A DNA stretch of 64,000 nt from Cladochytrium replicatum (Eukaryota; Chytridiomycota; Chytridiomycetes; Cladochytriales; Cladochytriaceae): positions 1 to 64,000 of the forward strand of contig JAHLKD010000020.1 of the NCBI GenBank assembly GCA_025526935.1, written 5' to 3'. How positions within the stretch are numbered: the stretch's first letter is position 1; each line of letters starts with the position of its first letter. The notes beneath the pieces were generated by a model. That model was given only the letters and a program-made list of their open reading frames with translations, was not told where the DNA came from and ran no database searches. The position numbers and the translations under genes were made by a program. Positions 10,506-21,518 of the stretch are shown piece by piece.

Positions 10506-10745
10506 GCGTCTTCTTGGAAAGTGTCCGCGTGGACAGAAAGAACAATAGCTTTGTTTTAGATTCTCTATCACATCGGGTTTTACTCGGGTCTGACTTTTGA
10601 CCCGAGAAGGGTTTTCCTACTGGACCCGATACCCGACCCGGATCCGACCCGAAAATTTTCCATGAAAACCCGGCACTCGGGTTGGGTACATTTAGTCAAT
10701 GGACCCGGACCCGACCCGAAAGACCTAAAACCCGCCAATCCTTAA
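10506..10745. repeat. dispersed ACCCG-rich repeat, copy 1
   Basis: It shares a common order with 27775-27992: TCTTGGAAAGTGTCCGCGTG, then a spacer, then many ACCCG/GACCC words, and an end of the form ACCCGC..ATCCTTAA. Its first part contains the same GTGTCC..GTGGACAGAA motif as the adjacent 97-bp array. Confidence 0.75.
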
Positions 10746-11052
10746 TTGCAAATCACTTTCACCAATTAGCCTCATCTGCCTATGGTTCTATAGCTGCTAG
10801 CTTTGCTCTAGATCTCACGTTTCAGAATGTTTGGGTCTCGACCTACTGTTGCCTCCTGTTCCTGTTGCTGTATTGCAGCTTCCGCTTGATGTTGCAATTG
10901 ATAGCCGTCGTCCACTTCACATTGTCAACCCAGCGAATCTTGCACCGTGGTATCTTGTTTTTGGTTGTCTTCATAAGATTTGGCTTCACTGTATGCCATT
11001 AGAAGTTTTTCCTCCAGATTCCCTCTTTGGCCCTGCATTTGTGGATCTTTAA
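10746..11052 (+). pseudogene. second LINE family, ORF2 C-terminal remnant
   Basis: The frame ending at 11052 (LPLDVAIDSRRPLHIVNPAN, then WYLVFGCLHKIW and GPAFVDL) matches the last 70 residues of the full LINE ORF2 in order (LPLDIAID...RPF, WVLVLRALNRIW, LSAFVDL) at protein level, but the DNA is clearly different. It is therefore a remnant of another LINE lineage. The upstream part is out of frame. A T-rich stretch follows, with no clear poly(A). Confidence 0.65.
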
Positions 11053-11524
11053 CGTTTTCTTTTTGATTATTTATTACTCGCCTGTTTTTTTGGCACCTTA
11101 GCAGTATCTGACGGGTAGCCACAGGTTTGTGTTTACTTTCTCTGTTTTTCTTTGTTGCTTTTCCTTATGCTGGTCCATGAGTTTACATCCTCCAATTGCC
11201 TTTGTTGCTGTTTCCTTTACGCTGTGCTTGCTTCCCAATATGCTGGTCCATGACCATCTTGCAAGGCAGTTTGGGGTGTTGTTTATTCTTATGCATTGTA
11301 TGTGCAAAACAAATAATATTGTGAAAAAAGATTACAGGGCCACAACCATCTTGGAACCACTTTAACTGTTTGTTGCTTGCATTACTGTTGTTGCCATTCC
11401 AGTGCAAAGAGTCTGCAGCTGGGTCAGGTCAACCATCACTTTCATCAGACGCTGTGCTGATAGCATGTAGGACTACAAAAGTAGTCATGCTGCATAGCAA
11501 AGGAATTCTATAAGGTTTAGAATG
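11053..11524. other. spacer, no gene supported
   Basis: Only short frames with no family resemblance. It lies between the LINE remnant and the hAT transposase relic and is probably part of the transposon debris. Confidence 0.4.
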
Positions 11525-12392
11525 GACAGAGAACGAGTTTGGTTGCGAAATGCAAGTGGAGCCAGAAAATCAACAAGACGGGATCAAAGAAAAACTTCCT
11601 CCGGCACCTGATAAGCAAACATGGAAGTATTCTCAGGTTGCTTGGACTGTTGGACACTGTCTCGAAGGGACAACAGAAGTTGAACTTCGGATCAATGGAG
11701 AAGCAGCAACACGACATTCACCTCCTATTGCATGTTGTCGATTGCAATCAAAACATTGATACTGTTTGGTCCTGCGTTGCCTTTGCTCCGGGCCATTTTT
11801 CTGCCACTCCTTCCTAGGCTGTGTTCGCTTTTGTAGAGATGTGATGCCATTTTCTTGCTCCCAAGTGATAAAAACCAAGGTAGTTTCCTTTCAGCGGTAG
11901 GGCGTTTTTAGCTGTCTTGGAGCTAGCACAACAGCTCCAGGTTCCGTCTCTTGGCCCAGTACCTGTTCTCCCAGGTGTGTGTGTATATGCCTAATAATCA
12001 GGCAGGCTGTACACCACCAAAGCTGGTTAGGCAACCAGGGAATGTTGTGGTCAAAGACATTGGTCACATCAACTCTGGAGAAGCAGCAAGACTTTGTGTT
12101 CAATCCAAACATAGCGTGGAAGTTTGATTTTGAACTGGATTGCTGCAGACAATCAGTGTTTTGCTGTTGTGGAGAACGAGTTTTATGTCAGCATGCTGAA
12201 TGAAGGCTTTTCAGCCAAGCTTTACATTGAAAACTGCAAAAACAGTGAGGCAAAATGAGATGGAGCTTTACGATATGAGGGTGTCGCCATGGCTAATCAG
12301 CTTGTCAAATGTCTGGATAAGTTTGGCATATTGAGCATTACAACCGACAACAGTTCAAACAACTTTACCATGAGCACAAAGCTGGAGATGTG
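11525..12392 (+). pseudogene. hAT transposase pseudogene, 5' part
   Basis: The frame at about 11539 reads AKCKWSQKIN...GSKKNFLRHLISKH, a BED-type zinc finger head of the kind found at the N-terminus of hAT transposases, although the second Cys is not visible. At 12289-12392 the frame carries LDKFGILSITTDNSSNNF, which matches the conserved hAT motif around the catalytic Asp (FGI..ITTDNASNN). Frameshifts and stops separate the pieces, so the gene is dead. The sequence is cut at 12392 by a younger element and resumes at 14669. Confidence 0.7.
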
Positions 12393-13619
12393 CAGGGTCT
12401 GCCACGAGTCAAATTGTTTATTTGATTTGTCAAATTTTATTGCACTTATTTGCGCGAGTCAAATCGAGGGGAGGGGAGCTCACTGATTTGCTCAAATTTG
12501 ATTTGAGCAAATAGGGGTGCCAATTTGTCAAATACAAATGGTATCTACCTATTTGGCAAATTGGCGGCAAAAACTTGGGCAAATATTTGTCGAATATTGT
12601 GCGTCGTAATACGTTTCCAGACTCCCCACCCAACATTAATACTCTTACACTCCTGATTCCCCCTTTAACAGTTTGTGCTGTAACTTGGACTTTCATTGAT
12701 TGTTCTTGTAATTTGAGGTAGACATCAAGCAAATGCCAAAAGAAAAAAGGAGGTTAAGTAGGAATTTCAGGCTTGTAATGATACTTGACTTACCTAGGAT
12801 ACAGGTCAAATAGATTGAAAGAACAACAAAATAAGGGCAACATCTACAATGAAGAACCAGAGGATATTGATAAAAGTTCATCAACATCTTCACCGCTTGA
12901 GAGTGAGAGGGAACCCAGAACAACTCCCACAATCGTAAACGATGCAAGTTGAATACTTCACGCAGATCATTGTCAAGCTCAGCACTAGCAGTTGAAGGTG
13001 AGGGGGAGGCTGATAACCAGGGCTCTTTTACTGCAGCAGAACCAACTAACTCGGCATGGCCCAAGATGCTGCCAGAGTCGGGACTGACACAAGATTTTCA
13101 TCGAGTATCCACAGCTACTATTAACGAGAGAAGCAAATGGAGGGCGGTGTTGAGGTTGAGTACGACGTTTGTATCAAATGCCAACAAATGAAGAAGATGG
13201 TGCGCTACAAGGTTATCAGTAGTTCGACAACAAATCAGAGGGTAAGTCTTGCAACTTTAAATGCAGCCTCTTGCTCTGTTTTTTTTAACCAATGCTTTGA
13301 AGGGACATCTTCGCGCTAGGCATTCCATTGACCTTGATGAAATTGATAAAGGGCTGAAAAAGTCCAAAATGACTGTGGCGCAAATGCTTCAAGTGCAGAG
13401 TGGGAAGCACCGTGTAAGTCTGGAATTGAATGAGTTTACCTCATTACTCACAATCTCTGCAGAGGTCATTCAAGCAAAAAGTAGCAAACAGATTGCTCAT
13501 TGAGGCAATTGTCTGCGATGGCCTCTCTTTTAATCTGTCATCCCGGCTCCACTTCCGTCGATTTTGGTCATACTTGTGCCCAGAGTTGGATCAAGTACGC
13601 ATTCGTACCAGCTCGTCAG

Positions 13620-13754
13620 ACTCGATATTCCAATAGCGGTGTATGTCTTCCATTATTAGCCTTGTACTCGATATTCCAATAGCGGTGTATGTCTTCCATT
13701 ATTAGCCTTGTACTCGATATTCCAATAGCGGTGTACGTCTTCCATTAGCCTTGT
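13620..13754. repeat. 46-bp tandem repeat, three copies
   Basis: Units start with ACTCGATATTCCAATAGCGG at 13620, 13666 and 13712; the third is shortened. A further copy of the unit with its left neighbour (GTTGGATCAAGTACGCAT...) recurs at about 13938-14017, so a tRNA-like segment sits between the two duplicates. Confidence 0.85.
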
Positions 13755-13830
13755 ATCTCTAGTTGTTCAGTGGGTTACAGCAACGGCCTCTACTCAAGAG
13801 ATTGCAGGTTCGAAACCTGCGTGGAGCATT
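13755..13830 (+). other. tRNA-like (SINE-head-like) segment
   Basis: GTTGTTCAGTGGGTTAC resembles a Pol III A box, and GGTTCGAAACC inside GCAGG..CCTGC is a perfect B box with a 5-bp T stem. The acceptor stem and anticodon stem do not pair, so this is not a functional tRNA. A tRNA-derived SINE head is a reasonable reading. It is flanked by duplicated sequence (13587-13754 and 13938-14017). Confidence 0.4.
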
Positions 13831-14668
13831 TAAGTTACGAATGTATTGTTTGCCAGCTGGGAGTGTCGTTGATTTGGAAATCAATATCAACTTCGGGAGG
13901 TACGGACCTCAAAAAGTCAGTCACGTGACCGCCACAGTTGGATCAAGTACGCATCCGTACCAGCTCGTCAGACTCGATATTCCAATAGCGGTGTATGTCT
14001 TCCATTAGCCTTGTAAGGGGTGCCAGAGGGCGCGGGTATAGACTACTGTTTGTATGGCCAAGCAAATCGACATCGAGTGGGTACAGATTTGTACCCACTC
14101 GCACGGACAGGTACAGAAGGTTAGGACAGATATTGTATACCCCTCAATCGAGTGAATTCAATTGCCTGGCGTCACCCACGTCTTGGTCGACGCTGTGCTC
14201 TCTGCTAGGACAGTTGGTACCTAATTTTCCGCCACTGCTGGAATCACGTGATTTTCCGAGAGCGGGTACAGATATGTACCTGCTCGGAGCTCCAGAAAGA
14301 TTGTAATATTACTGAAAGGACCCTTTAATCTTCTTGCGCAAAAAGTGGTGATTTGTCACATATTTGCCAAATGATAACTATTTGCCAAATATTTGTCGAA
14401 TCAAATACAAATATTTGGCGAATAGCAAACATTCTGCAAATACTTGACAAATTGAATAGGCAAATATCTATTTGTCAAATATATTTGGGCAAATCAAATA
14501 TTTGTGAAGCATTTGACGAGTGGTCCAACAGAATGGTACATCAAATATTTGGCGAGTCAAATGGGGCGTCTGGCATTTGACTGGCGAGTCAAATCAAAGG
14601 AAGCCACAAATGGTCACGAGTCAAATATAGCAAAATATTTGACTCGATGTGACTTGTTGCAGACCCTG

Positions 14669-15665
14669 GAGAGGTGATTGGAAGATAGGGGTATTGAGTG
14701 GTGTTCAGAAACTACATAGAGTGTATGGCACATCTTATCAATCTTGCAGCAAAGGATTTTATTGATACATTCAGCCCCGGAGACGGGCGGAGAGACACAG
14801 TCGCAGATGACGGGACCTCAACTACAGAGGATACTATCTCTGGCATTAATGTGATAAAACTCTCTTTGACTGCTGGTCAGAGGAATGCTGTTTTCCCCCA
14901 AAAAAATAGACTCATTTATTGATTCATGCCGATTTATGAAACTGGATCCTTTGTTACCAATTATCGATGAGGCAGCAACTCATTGGAATAGCACATTCTA
15001 TGTGATCAAATGAGCCTTACAGCTACAAGAGGCAATGGACAAAATTTGCTGGATTGAAGATTCTTTGAAAGATCCAGGATGGTTTGAGTGCTTTTGAGGT
15101 TCCATCAAAGGCAATCAAGGGGTCTAGATATCCAAAGCTTCCGCTTGTGATTCTGTTTTACAACAATCTTATCAATCAACTGGGGGACCAAGGGGAGGCG
15201 GAATTGCATGAAACTTTCGGCCAAGAAATGGTCTGAGAAGCTGCAAGAATGTTACTCAATGGCTAGGAGCCTGTGATTAGAGGTTGCTACAGTATTCAAT
15301 CCTCGTTTTAAGACCAATACTGTTGATTTTCAAAGGCTTGGGAAGACGAAGTAAGAAGGACTCATGTCACTATTGTGCGGAAAATCTGGGAGGAATCGTA
15401 TAAGACATGGAAAAGAAGAACAGTGGGATTGTTGGTGCTGTACATTGCGAATGGATCTAGGACAATCCCACAGAAGTTGACAGGGTTGACCAGATCACTT
15501 AATCAGCATTGCGCTCAAGACTGTAGTACTCTCTGTCTGCTGTGCAATTTTGGATCCAATTACTGAAGTCTTTTGTTTCTAATCCCTCTGATCAGGTGCT
15601 GAAGTTGGCAGGGTCGATGGGATTAAACATTCTTTCCAATGCCACTTGGATTGACCAATGTGCAC
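14669..15665 (+). pseudogene. hAT transposase pseudogene, 3' part
   Basis: This resumes the transposase interrupted at 12392. Removing the nested element and one target duplicate restores the register (KLE..LEDRGIEW). The frame at 14698 reads NYIECMAHLINLAAKDF, the conserved hAT motif (C.AH..NLA.KD), and 14980-15040 carries THWNSTFYVI followed by LQLQEAMD, the hAT WNST motif. Several stops and frameshifts follow. No C-terminal dimerisation domain is recognisable. Confidence 0.7.
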
Positions 15666-16080
15666 TTTGAGCTGACTGACAAAAAGGAGGACGAGTGATA
15701 TTGCTTAGGTAACCTCTCCATAAGTGTTTTTATTCGGTGAAATGTTCAGATTCGACTGTCATTCACTTTTCCAACAAACTTATGATCTGTTGAAAGCCAA
15801 AGAGGCCAGGATTTAAGGACAAAAATGACGAAAATGGATCAATAATTTGTCTAACAAAATCTATCACTAATAAAACGGTATTAAATAGAAAGAATAGACT
15901 TGAACACCAAAATGAGAAAGAATTTGAACGGGCCAGCCTCTGCGAAATGAGGAACTGCGTTACTCGCACAACATAAATGAAAGATCATTGCCATCCATCT
16001 CGAGAAGTTCGACTCCGTCTTCGAGCTTTGTCGTGGAGCAGTTTCGGAAATGTATTTAGGAACTGAAATATTTCGTAAGA
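15666..16080. other. spacer, no gene supported
   Basis: AT-rich and without recognisable coding sequence. It separates the transposon zone from the receptor gene stop at 16081. Confidence 0.4.
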
Positions 16081-18109
16081 TTAGACAATGGGGCAATACT
16101 CTGAATGGTTCCCTCCTACCAGTGATTGAATGACTTGCTCCCGAGCTGCATTGAACACGTCCACGTCGAAAATTCCACTTTCGACAGCATCAACGCAATC
16201 CGCTCGCACCAGCGCACTGAGGTTCAGCTCCATAGGTGCACCCGGCCTTATGAATACGTCCAACACCGCACGGTACTGTGGTACCAAGTTTGTCGGTACA
16301 ATGTTGCTGGATGTGCTATTACGTGGTGGTGTCATCGGCTCCTGCATTAACCACGCTGGAACGTGATCTGCCGGGGAGACCGATTCCGTCGTGCCGAACC
16401 CATCGGACGGGAATCGCGAGAAGCTTCCTCCGTTTACTGGTGGCGAAAGGTAGTTTGAAGTAGAGTTGCCTGAGAGGTGTGCTGTGTTGCTCACGATGGT
16501 ACGAAGTGATTGGAGCGACGGCTTGGCGCTGAGGCCCAGGCGCGATACAGGTGGTGGTGGAATGGGCATTGGAGGTGAAGTGAGTAAGTTTATAACATGT
16601 TCGTGCAAGATGTCAGTTTCCTCGAGAAAGATCGTTTGCTCGCTGCAAAAGTCTAAAGACATTCGTTGAGCTAAGCCCAAAACATTGTGAACGTATTGCA
16701 ACAACTCACCACGAACAGCCGCCTTCTTGAGAGAAACAAACATGTCCTGCTCCTTTAATACTGTTCGGAAAGAGTCCATGTTGAGAGTGAGATCACCCAT
16801 TTGTCGGCGGCGACGTGTGGTACGAATGAGCGGCAATATCACAGACACGAAGTGGGAGATCGCAAAGACAGGGTAGACAAAGTAGTTTGGTCCCAGGTAC
16901 GGCGTCGAAAATTGCCACAAGAAAAGTGCATCAACAAAGTAAAGCACAAAGGAAGGCAGAGCGGCAATCAGGGTTAGGCCCACATCAACTCGCACGCCAT
17001 GCAAATCATTTGTTTTCCGCATCATGAACAAGCTGACTGGGATGATGGCAACCAGAAAAAGTCCCATATATCTGACGCAATGAGTTGAGAATACGATACC
17101 AGCTGTCTTGACGATCCAACTCACCCCAATGCAGGCCAGAAAACCCACTCCTCAATGCGGCAAGCAAGACCTCGCGTCGTTTTTCCAGGGATGCCAATGA
17201 CTGTGGTTGGATCCTGGATTTTGAACAGATCGTCCCCAATCCTGACACTATCCGAGAATGAAATGATGGCTATCAAGTATAGCGCGACCACCGTGATAAT
17301 CGAGCCTAGTCCAATCCACACACGCACAGTCGCTTCCGCCTCGATACTGAGTCCTCGCCAAGTTCTGGAAAGCGACGATTCTGACGGCAGGAACTGTTGG
17401 ACAGCGCTTCCTTCAAGGGGAGGAGGATACTGAAATCCAGGATACTCTTCGTCACCGTGCGACGAAAATCCTCCTCGCGACGATTTGTTGCGCAAAACTG
17501 GCGTCGGGGACACATTTCGAACAAGTGATTGCATCGACACTGTTGGCACACGGTGCTTGTGTGTGTCGTATTTAAGAACGGCACGTTGGTGGAAGAAATA
17601 GATACGACGAAGACGGAAAAGCCGTGCAAGGACGCAAAGAGTCCAACATACGATGCCCAAATATGTGCCAAGAAACGTGAATACGCAGGGCCATTGCCCG
17701 AAATAAGGCTAAAAGAAGCAATGATTTAGACCAAAGAGAGTAAAGAAAGCTTGAAAATTCGTACAATTTGAAGCACAAGAAGCGGGGTGCCGATGAAGAT
17801 GAAAACGCTCTGTGCAACAGTCAACGATACACTGAGCATCCTGATCGAGGGTTTTCGGGCCATCACAATGAAAAGAATGGTTGTGACAAGTATAATTCTG
17901 CATCAAAGCTTATCAGTATTGTGTGATCCTATGGTGCAGCATGTTGGTTACATCTCAAAGACGGCAAGGAGGGCAATCTCGACTGGCGCGCCATCGACCA
18001 GTCGTCGGATCTTCTCTGCAGTTTCTTCTGAGATGTTAGTTGCATTCGGAGGTAGCGTGAACGCAGCGGTGGTCGTAGCACCTGCGGCCAGACTTGCCGT
18101 AACACTCAT
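16081..18109 (-). CDS. 7TM receptor with C-terminal RGS domain
   Basis: Exons 18109-17952, 17897-17765, 17708-17125 and 17071-16081 join in frame to 621 residues; introns are 54, 56 and 53 nt with GT-AG ends. Seven hydrophobic segments are visible, including ILFIVMAR, SVFIFIGTPLLVL, YLGIVCWTLCVLA, IITVVALYLIAII, LFLVAIIPVSL, LIAALPSFVLYFVDALFLW and YPVFAISHFVSVILPL. A basic stretch (RTTRRRRQ) leads into an RGS-like fold starting FRTVLKEQDMF and ending FNAAREQVIQSLV, interrupted by a long Pro/Ser-rich loop. RGS domains accelerate GTP hydrolysis by G-alpha. The 7TM-RGS order is that of plant AtRGS1 and some fungal and amoebal proteins. The signal sensed is unknown. It lies downstream of TAF12 on the same strand. 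Confidence 0.82.
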
Positions 18110-18362
18110 TGTGCCCGTGTCTGAGGGAGGCGGTGCGCTCTTTTTGGGCTTTGCAAATATTTTATTCTCATAGGGCTGAGGTAAAAATTAATTTTACGTG
18201 CACAAAGAAAGATGGTATCAGTCATGGGGTGGCACCTCTGCGGTAATTGGTCTAACAAGGGAAATGGGCATGTACAGCAACTCCAATTGTCAATCAGAGG
18301 AACAAAACTGGGCAACAAGAAGTTGGGTACCGAAAGAGACCAATTGCATTAAGCAAAATATG

Positions 18363-19934
18363 TCATCCAACCCCTCTCCCACGCCCACGACCCACAGACA
18401 TCGCGGGAGAATAAGATAAGGGGTTAGTTGGTTGGAAGGTTCCGGTTGGGGCAATTCCAAGGTTTGGCAGAATATTTGGTATTGGCGCAGGTTGAATTGC
18501 TGCATTAGTAACCGTGGTATAGGGAATCTGGGAAGGCCTTTCCACTGGTGCAGATGCGGTAACGTTGAACGCAAAATTTCCGCCGGCTGCTAACACGGAC
18601 ACGGGGTGTTCTCCACGCTGTGCTGCGCGAACCATCTTTGCTCTGGCATTATGTGTCGCCAAGCGCGACTCTGACGTACCGGCGGTGAAATGTGTGACAT
18701 TTTGGGCAGCCGCACGCGCAGGCGGGCGACCTCTCCGTGCTGGAGCATCGTCGGCAGGATCATCCGTTGGTTGATACCCGGGGACACGAATGTTATACTT
18801 GCGGTCTATTTAAGAAGGAAGCCTGCTAGTTAATCGTTTGATTTTCAACGGGGTCGTCATTGTTTACCCAATATAAGCTGCCCATCCTTAGCCTCGAGTG
18901 TGTCCGAGTTACGATGCTTTGCCAACTTAGCCGCGAACTCCGTGATCCGACGTACAAAATCAGTTGCGATCTCAGAAACGAGCTGCAAACATATGTTCAT
19001 CGATTGGATCAACAATCGTTCAACTCGTTGTGATACCTCTTCCGTATCAGGGTCCAACTTTTCAGCTGCATCTACACGTGCCGCCATCTGCCGAATCTTA
19101 TCGACCGAGACGAGCGGTTGTACGGGTGCATCTATTATGGCTGCAGAAATTGCAGACAGTGGTCGATATTCGTTTGTCGGATGGTGTGAAAAGCTCCCTC
19201 TAGCAGGGCCCTGAATCGGAGCTGCAACTTGCGAACTCGGCTGGGAGGTTACGGAGGGGCTGGCAGAATTGATCCCTAGTGGAAGTGAAGTTGTAGGTGG
19301 AGGGCGTACTAAAGGATCGAAAAGCACAGGGTTGGTTCGTCGACGGAGTCCGTATCGCGACATTGGAGGGGGAGGTGATTTAGATGAGTTGTCCATCTTG
19401 TCAATACCCTGGATATATGATCGAGAATGTCCAAGGGGATACACGTGTGCGGATTCAGTCAGTGCAACCATCCGACTCTGAATGGAGATTTTCGAAGAGC
19501 CGATGGAAATAATTCCGCCTCGAACAATTCCGAGGAAACACTTCACCACCTCCCAAAAATCACAATTTCTTTGACCGTTCTCCCCTAACCATTGTCTCAC
19601 CTGCTTGAGGGTGTGCAGCCGACAGTAATGCAAGTTGAGCGTTTGCTCGGCTGACGTCTGCTTCCAAGGACGCTTTCTGTATAAGAAGCTTCTGGCGCTG
19701 TGCAAGACTTGAATTCTGGGGAGAGCGATCAAGGTCGGCCTGGATTAGCGAAATTTGTTGTTGAGCCTGTGACACCGCGGCAAGGACAGTGGCGTATGCC
19801 GCGACTACCGGGGCTGGGGCACTGGAAACGCTGGATCCCCCGCTGGCAGCAGCGGCGGTCTGAGGGTTTCGAGATGGTGACGGCACCGAGCTTGAAGTTG
19901 GAGTGTCAGGCAGCGATGCTTGTCTGCCTTGCAT
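18363..19934 (-). CDS. TAF12: TFIID/SAGA subunit TAF12
   Basis: The histone-fold region is clear: RITEFAAKLAKHRNSDTLEA, then KDGQLIL, and after an intron (18867-18806, 62 nt) DRKYNIRVPGY. This is the TAF12 signature (LAKHRKSDTLEVKDVQLHLER.WNIRVPG). TAF12 pairs with TAF4 in TFIID and with Ada1 in SAGA, so the protein is nuclear. The N-terminal part, from ATG 19934, is Ser/Pro/Ala-rich with a coiled coil (QAQQQISLIQADLD). It joins the core through an intron whose acceptor is uncertain; CCTTTAG near 19310 fits the phase and gives an intron of about 300 nt. The C-terminus is a Pro-rich tail ending GRGRGRGVG. It is longer than animal TAF12, as in other fungi. Confidence 0.87.
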
Positions 19935-20165
19935 GGTACACAAGCCACTGCTAGTTGAAAAATAGATTCCAGAAAATTGAAGATATTTAGTGGATTTAGA
20001 GCTCGAGGTGAAACAACAAGCAGCCTCTTAGTGAGGCGGTTGTGATGGAATAACGAGACGGGCTTGTCAACTTGGCGAATCGTCATAGCTGAAGTGGTTT
20101 GAATTGCTTTATTAAAGTCAATAAAAAATTGCCCAATCGTCATCATCTCAAAGAGGTAAGAGAGC

Positions 20166-20818
20166 TTATTCGTCGTCAGGTCCCTGAATTGTTACAAATA
20201 AAATCAATAAAAAACAACCGAAATAAGGGAAAAATATATTCGTACTCGGTTGAGGTAAGGATTGTGGAACAACGACTTGTCACCATCGCCCCAGGGGAAC
20301 TTCTGCATGTTCGCGAAAAGCATCATAGTTATAAACGATTTGAGATGATCGTAATCTGACAGTTTCTTTTCTTTAACGTACGCTCTTCCTCTTGCGCATG
20401 TGGGGGTACGCAACGAATTCCGGAGGGTGCTCCTGGCTGTGCTTGATGTGCGCATATTCCTTAGGAAGGACGAAGAAGCCTAAAATCGCAAGAGCAGGGA
20501 CAGTAACAAAGATGTTGAACTTGTTCCAGAAGCTGAGCGAGGCTAGTTGGAAAATTTGGAGGCGATCAGCTTACACCAAGTTAAAATATCAATTTAGTCA
20601 CAATTCGTTTGTCAAACGTCCCGAATTGTACGGCCAGTCCATCACCACGTACACTTAGCATGCTGCATTGCCTCGTACTCTGCCTGGGTCATCATCTGGT
20701 TGAGGGGCGGGAATCCCGGGGACTGGGGAACTGGAGCGGACGTGCTGGCGAAGCGCCTGGGCACTGACCGGAAGCGGGCGAGCATCCTGGATGAACAGCC
20801 ACGACTAAGAACGTGCAT
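20166..20818 (-). CDS. COX6A: cytochrome c oxidase subunit VIa
   Basis: Four exons join in frame: start to 20653, 20542-20382, 20302-20246 and a last exon of 18 nt (20183-20166) encoding GPDDE and the stop. An Arg/Ser-rich mitochondrial presequence (MLARFRSVPRRFAST) leads to a single membrane helix (FNIFVTVPALAILGFFVL), then the family signature EHPPEFVAYPHMRKRKS and FPWGDGDKSLFHNPYLN. These match COX6A (yeast Cox13), an inner-membrane regulatory subunit of complex IV. Two candidate starts, ATG 20818 and 20785, both give a basic presequence. It is divergent from POP5 with 62-95 bp between start codons, so the two probably share a promoter. Confidence 0.93.
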
Positions 20819-20880
20819 GTCACGGGGCACGTGATACTAGGGTTGAACAAATCAAGCAAACAGGGTGCATATTTTTGACT
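20819..20880. promoter_or_regulatory. divergent promoter COX6A / POP5
   Basis: Only 62 bp separate the upstream COX6A ATG from the POP5 ATG (95 bp if the inner COX6A ATG is used). It includes CACGTG at 20829-20834. The core promoters of both genes must lie here or overlap coding sequence. Confidence 0.5.
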
Positions 20881-21518
20881 ATGAGAATCAAGCACAGATA
20901 CCTGCTGTTCGAAGTTATCTACCTCCCGATCCCTAATTCGACAGTCACAACAAAACGTCAAAGTTTTATCGTGGAGGGAGTAACAGCGTCAACAATCGCA
21001 GAGGTGGTTCGTGAAAGTATTGCACTCAATTTTGGCGACAGAGGAATGGGTCTTTGCCAATCTTCATTGCAAGGTAAGCTCGAGCGCTTTTCATTCTTGA
21101 TCATTCTAACATTTTGCATTTTTGAAGTGAAGTACTTTAGCCATTTTACAAATCTAGGGATTGTCAGAGTTGGTCGGGACCATGCGAGAATGGTTTGGGG
21201 TGCATTGACATTTGTCAACTTGATCGGGAGGAATAGATGTATCATTCGTGTTCAACATGTTGGTGGTAAGAGGGAATCTTTGTTTGGGATGCAAGAAAAT
21301 CTGAACCACAGTTGATCAGGCACTATCAAGTCATGCCAGGAAAAAGCTCTTGAGCTTGATCGTTCGATGCTTCGCACTCTCTACTCGGAGAAACAACTCA
21401 AAGGTACGGTATTTTCATGGAGGATCATCGCACAGTTCATTAACAAAACATATCACCAGGTTCGCTCGAGGATATCGAGGCCACTTCTGCACAATCTATC
21501 CTTGCTCTTGATGTCTGA
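20881..21518 (+). CDS. POP5: ribonuclease P/MRP subunit POP5
   Basis: Exons 20881-21073, 21128-21265, 21320-21403 and 21460-21518 give 157 residues. The start MRIKHRYLLFEVIY is the POP5 signature, followed by ALNFGDRGMGLCQSSLQVKY, TNLGIVRVGRDHARMVWGAL and GGTIKSCQEKAL. POP5 binds the catalytic RNA in RNase P (tRNA 5' processing) and RNase MRP (rRNA processing). Length equals the family norm (about 150-165). The C-terminal tail after LKGS is acidic and short. Introns are 54-56 nt. It ends in TGA, showing that TGA is a normal stop in this genome. Confidence 0.94.

Larger units (their letters stand above)
12393..14668. mobile_element. hAT-like non-autonomous element, nested
   Basis: The left end CAGGGTCTGCCACGAGTCAA and the reverse complement of the right end CAGGGTCTGCAACAAGTCAC are terminal inverted repeats, with about 20 of the first 24 positions matching. 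Flanking 8-bp direct repeats are GAGATGTG (12385-12392) and GAGAGGTG (14669-14676), 7 of 8 identical, the size made by hAT transposases. Subterminal regions are packed with ATTTG/CAAAT words in both orientations, typical transposase-binding repeats. I see no transposase frame inside. It lies inside an older hAT transposase pseudogene. A partial second copy is at 26893-27440. Confidence 0.82.

Noticed and set aside
13755-13830. Functional tRNA gene
   Set aside because: A and B boxes are present but acceptor and anticodon stems do not pair.
17787-18173. 128-residue plus-strand frame at the receptor 5' end
   Set aside because: It is antisense to exons 1-2 of the receptor and spans their intron.
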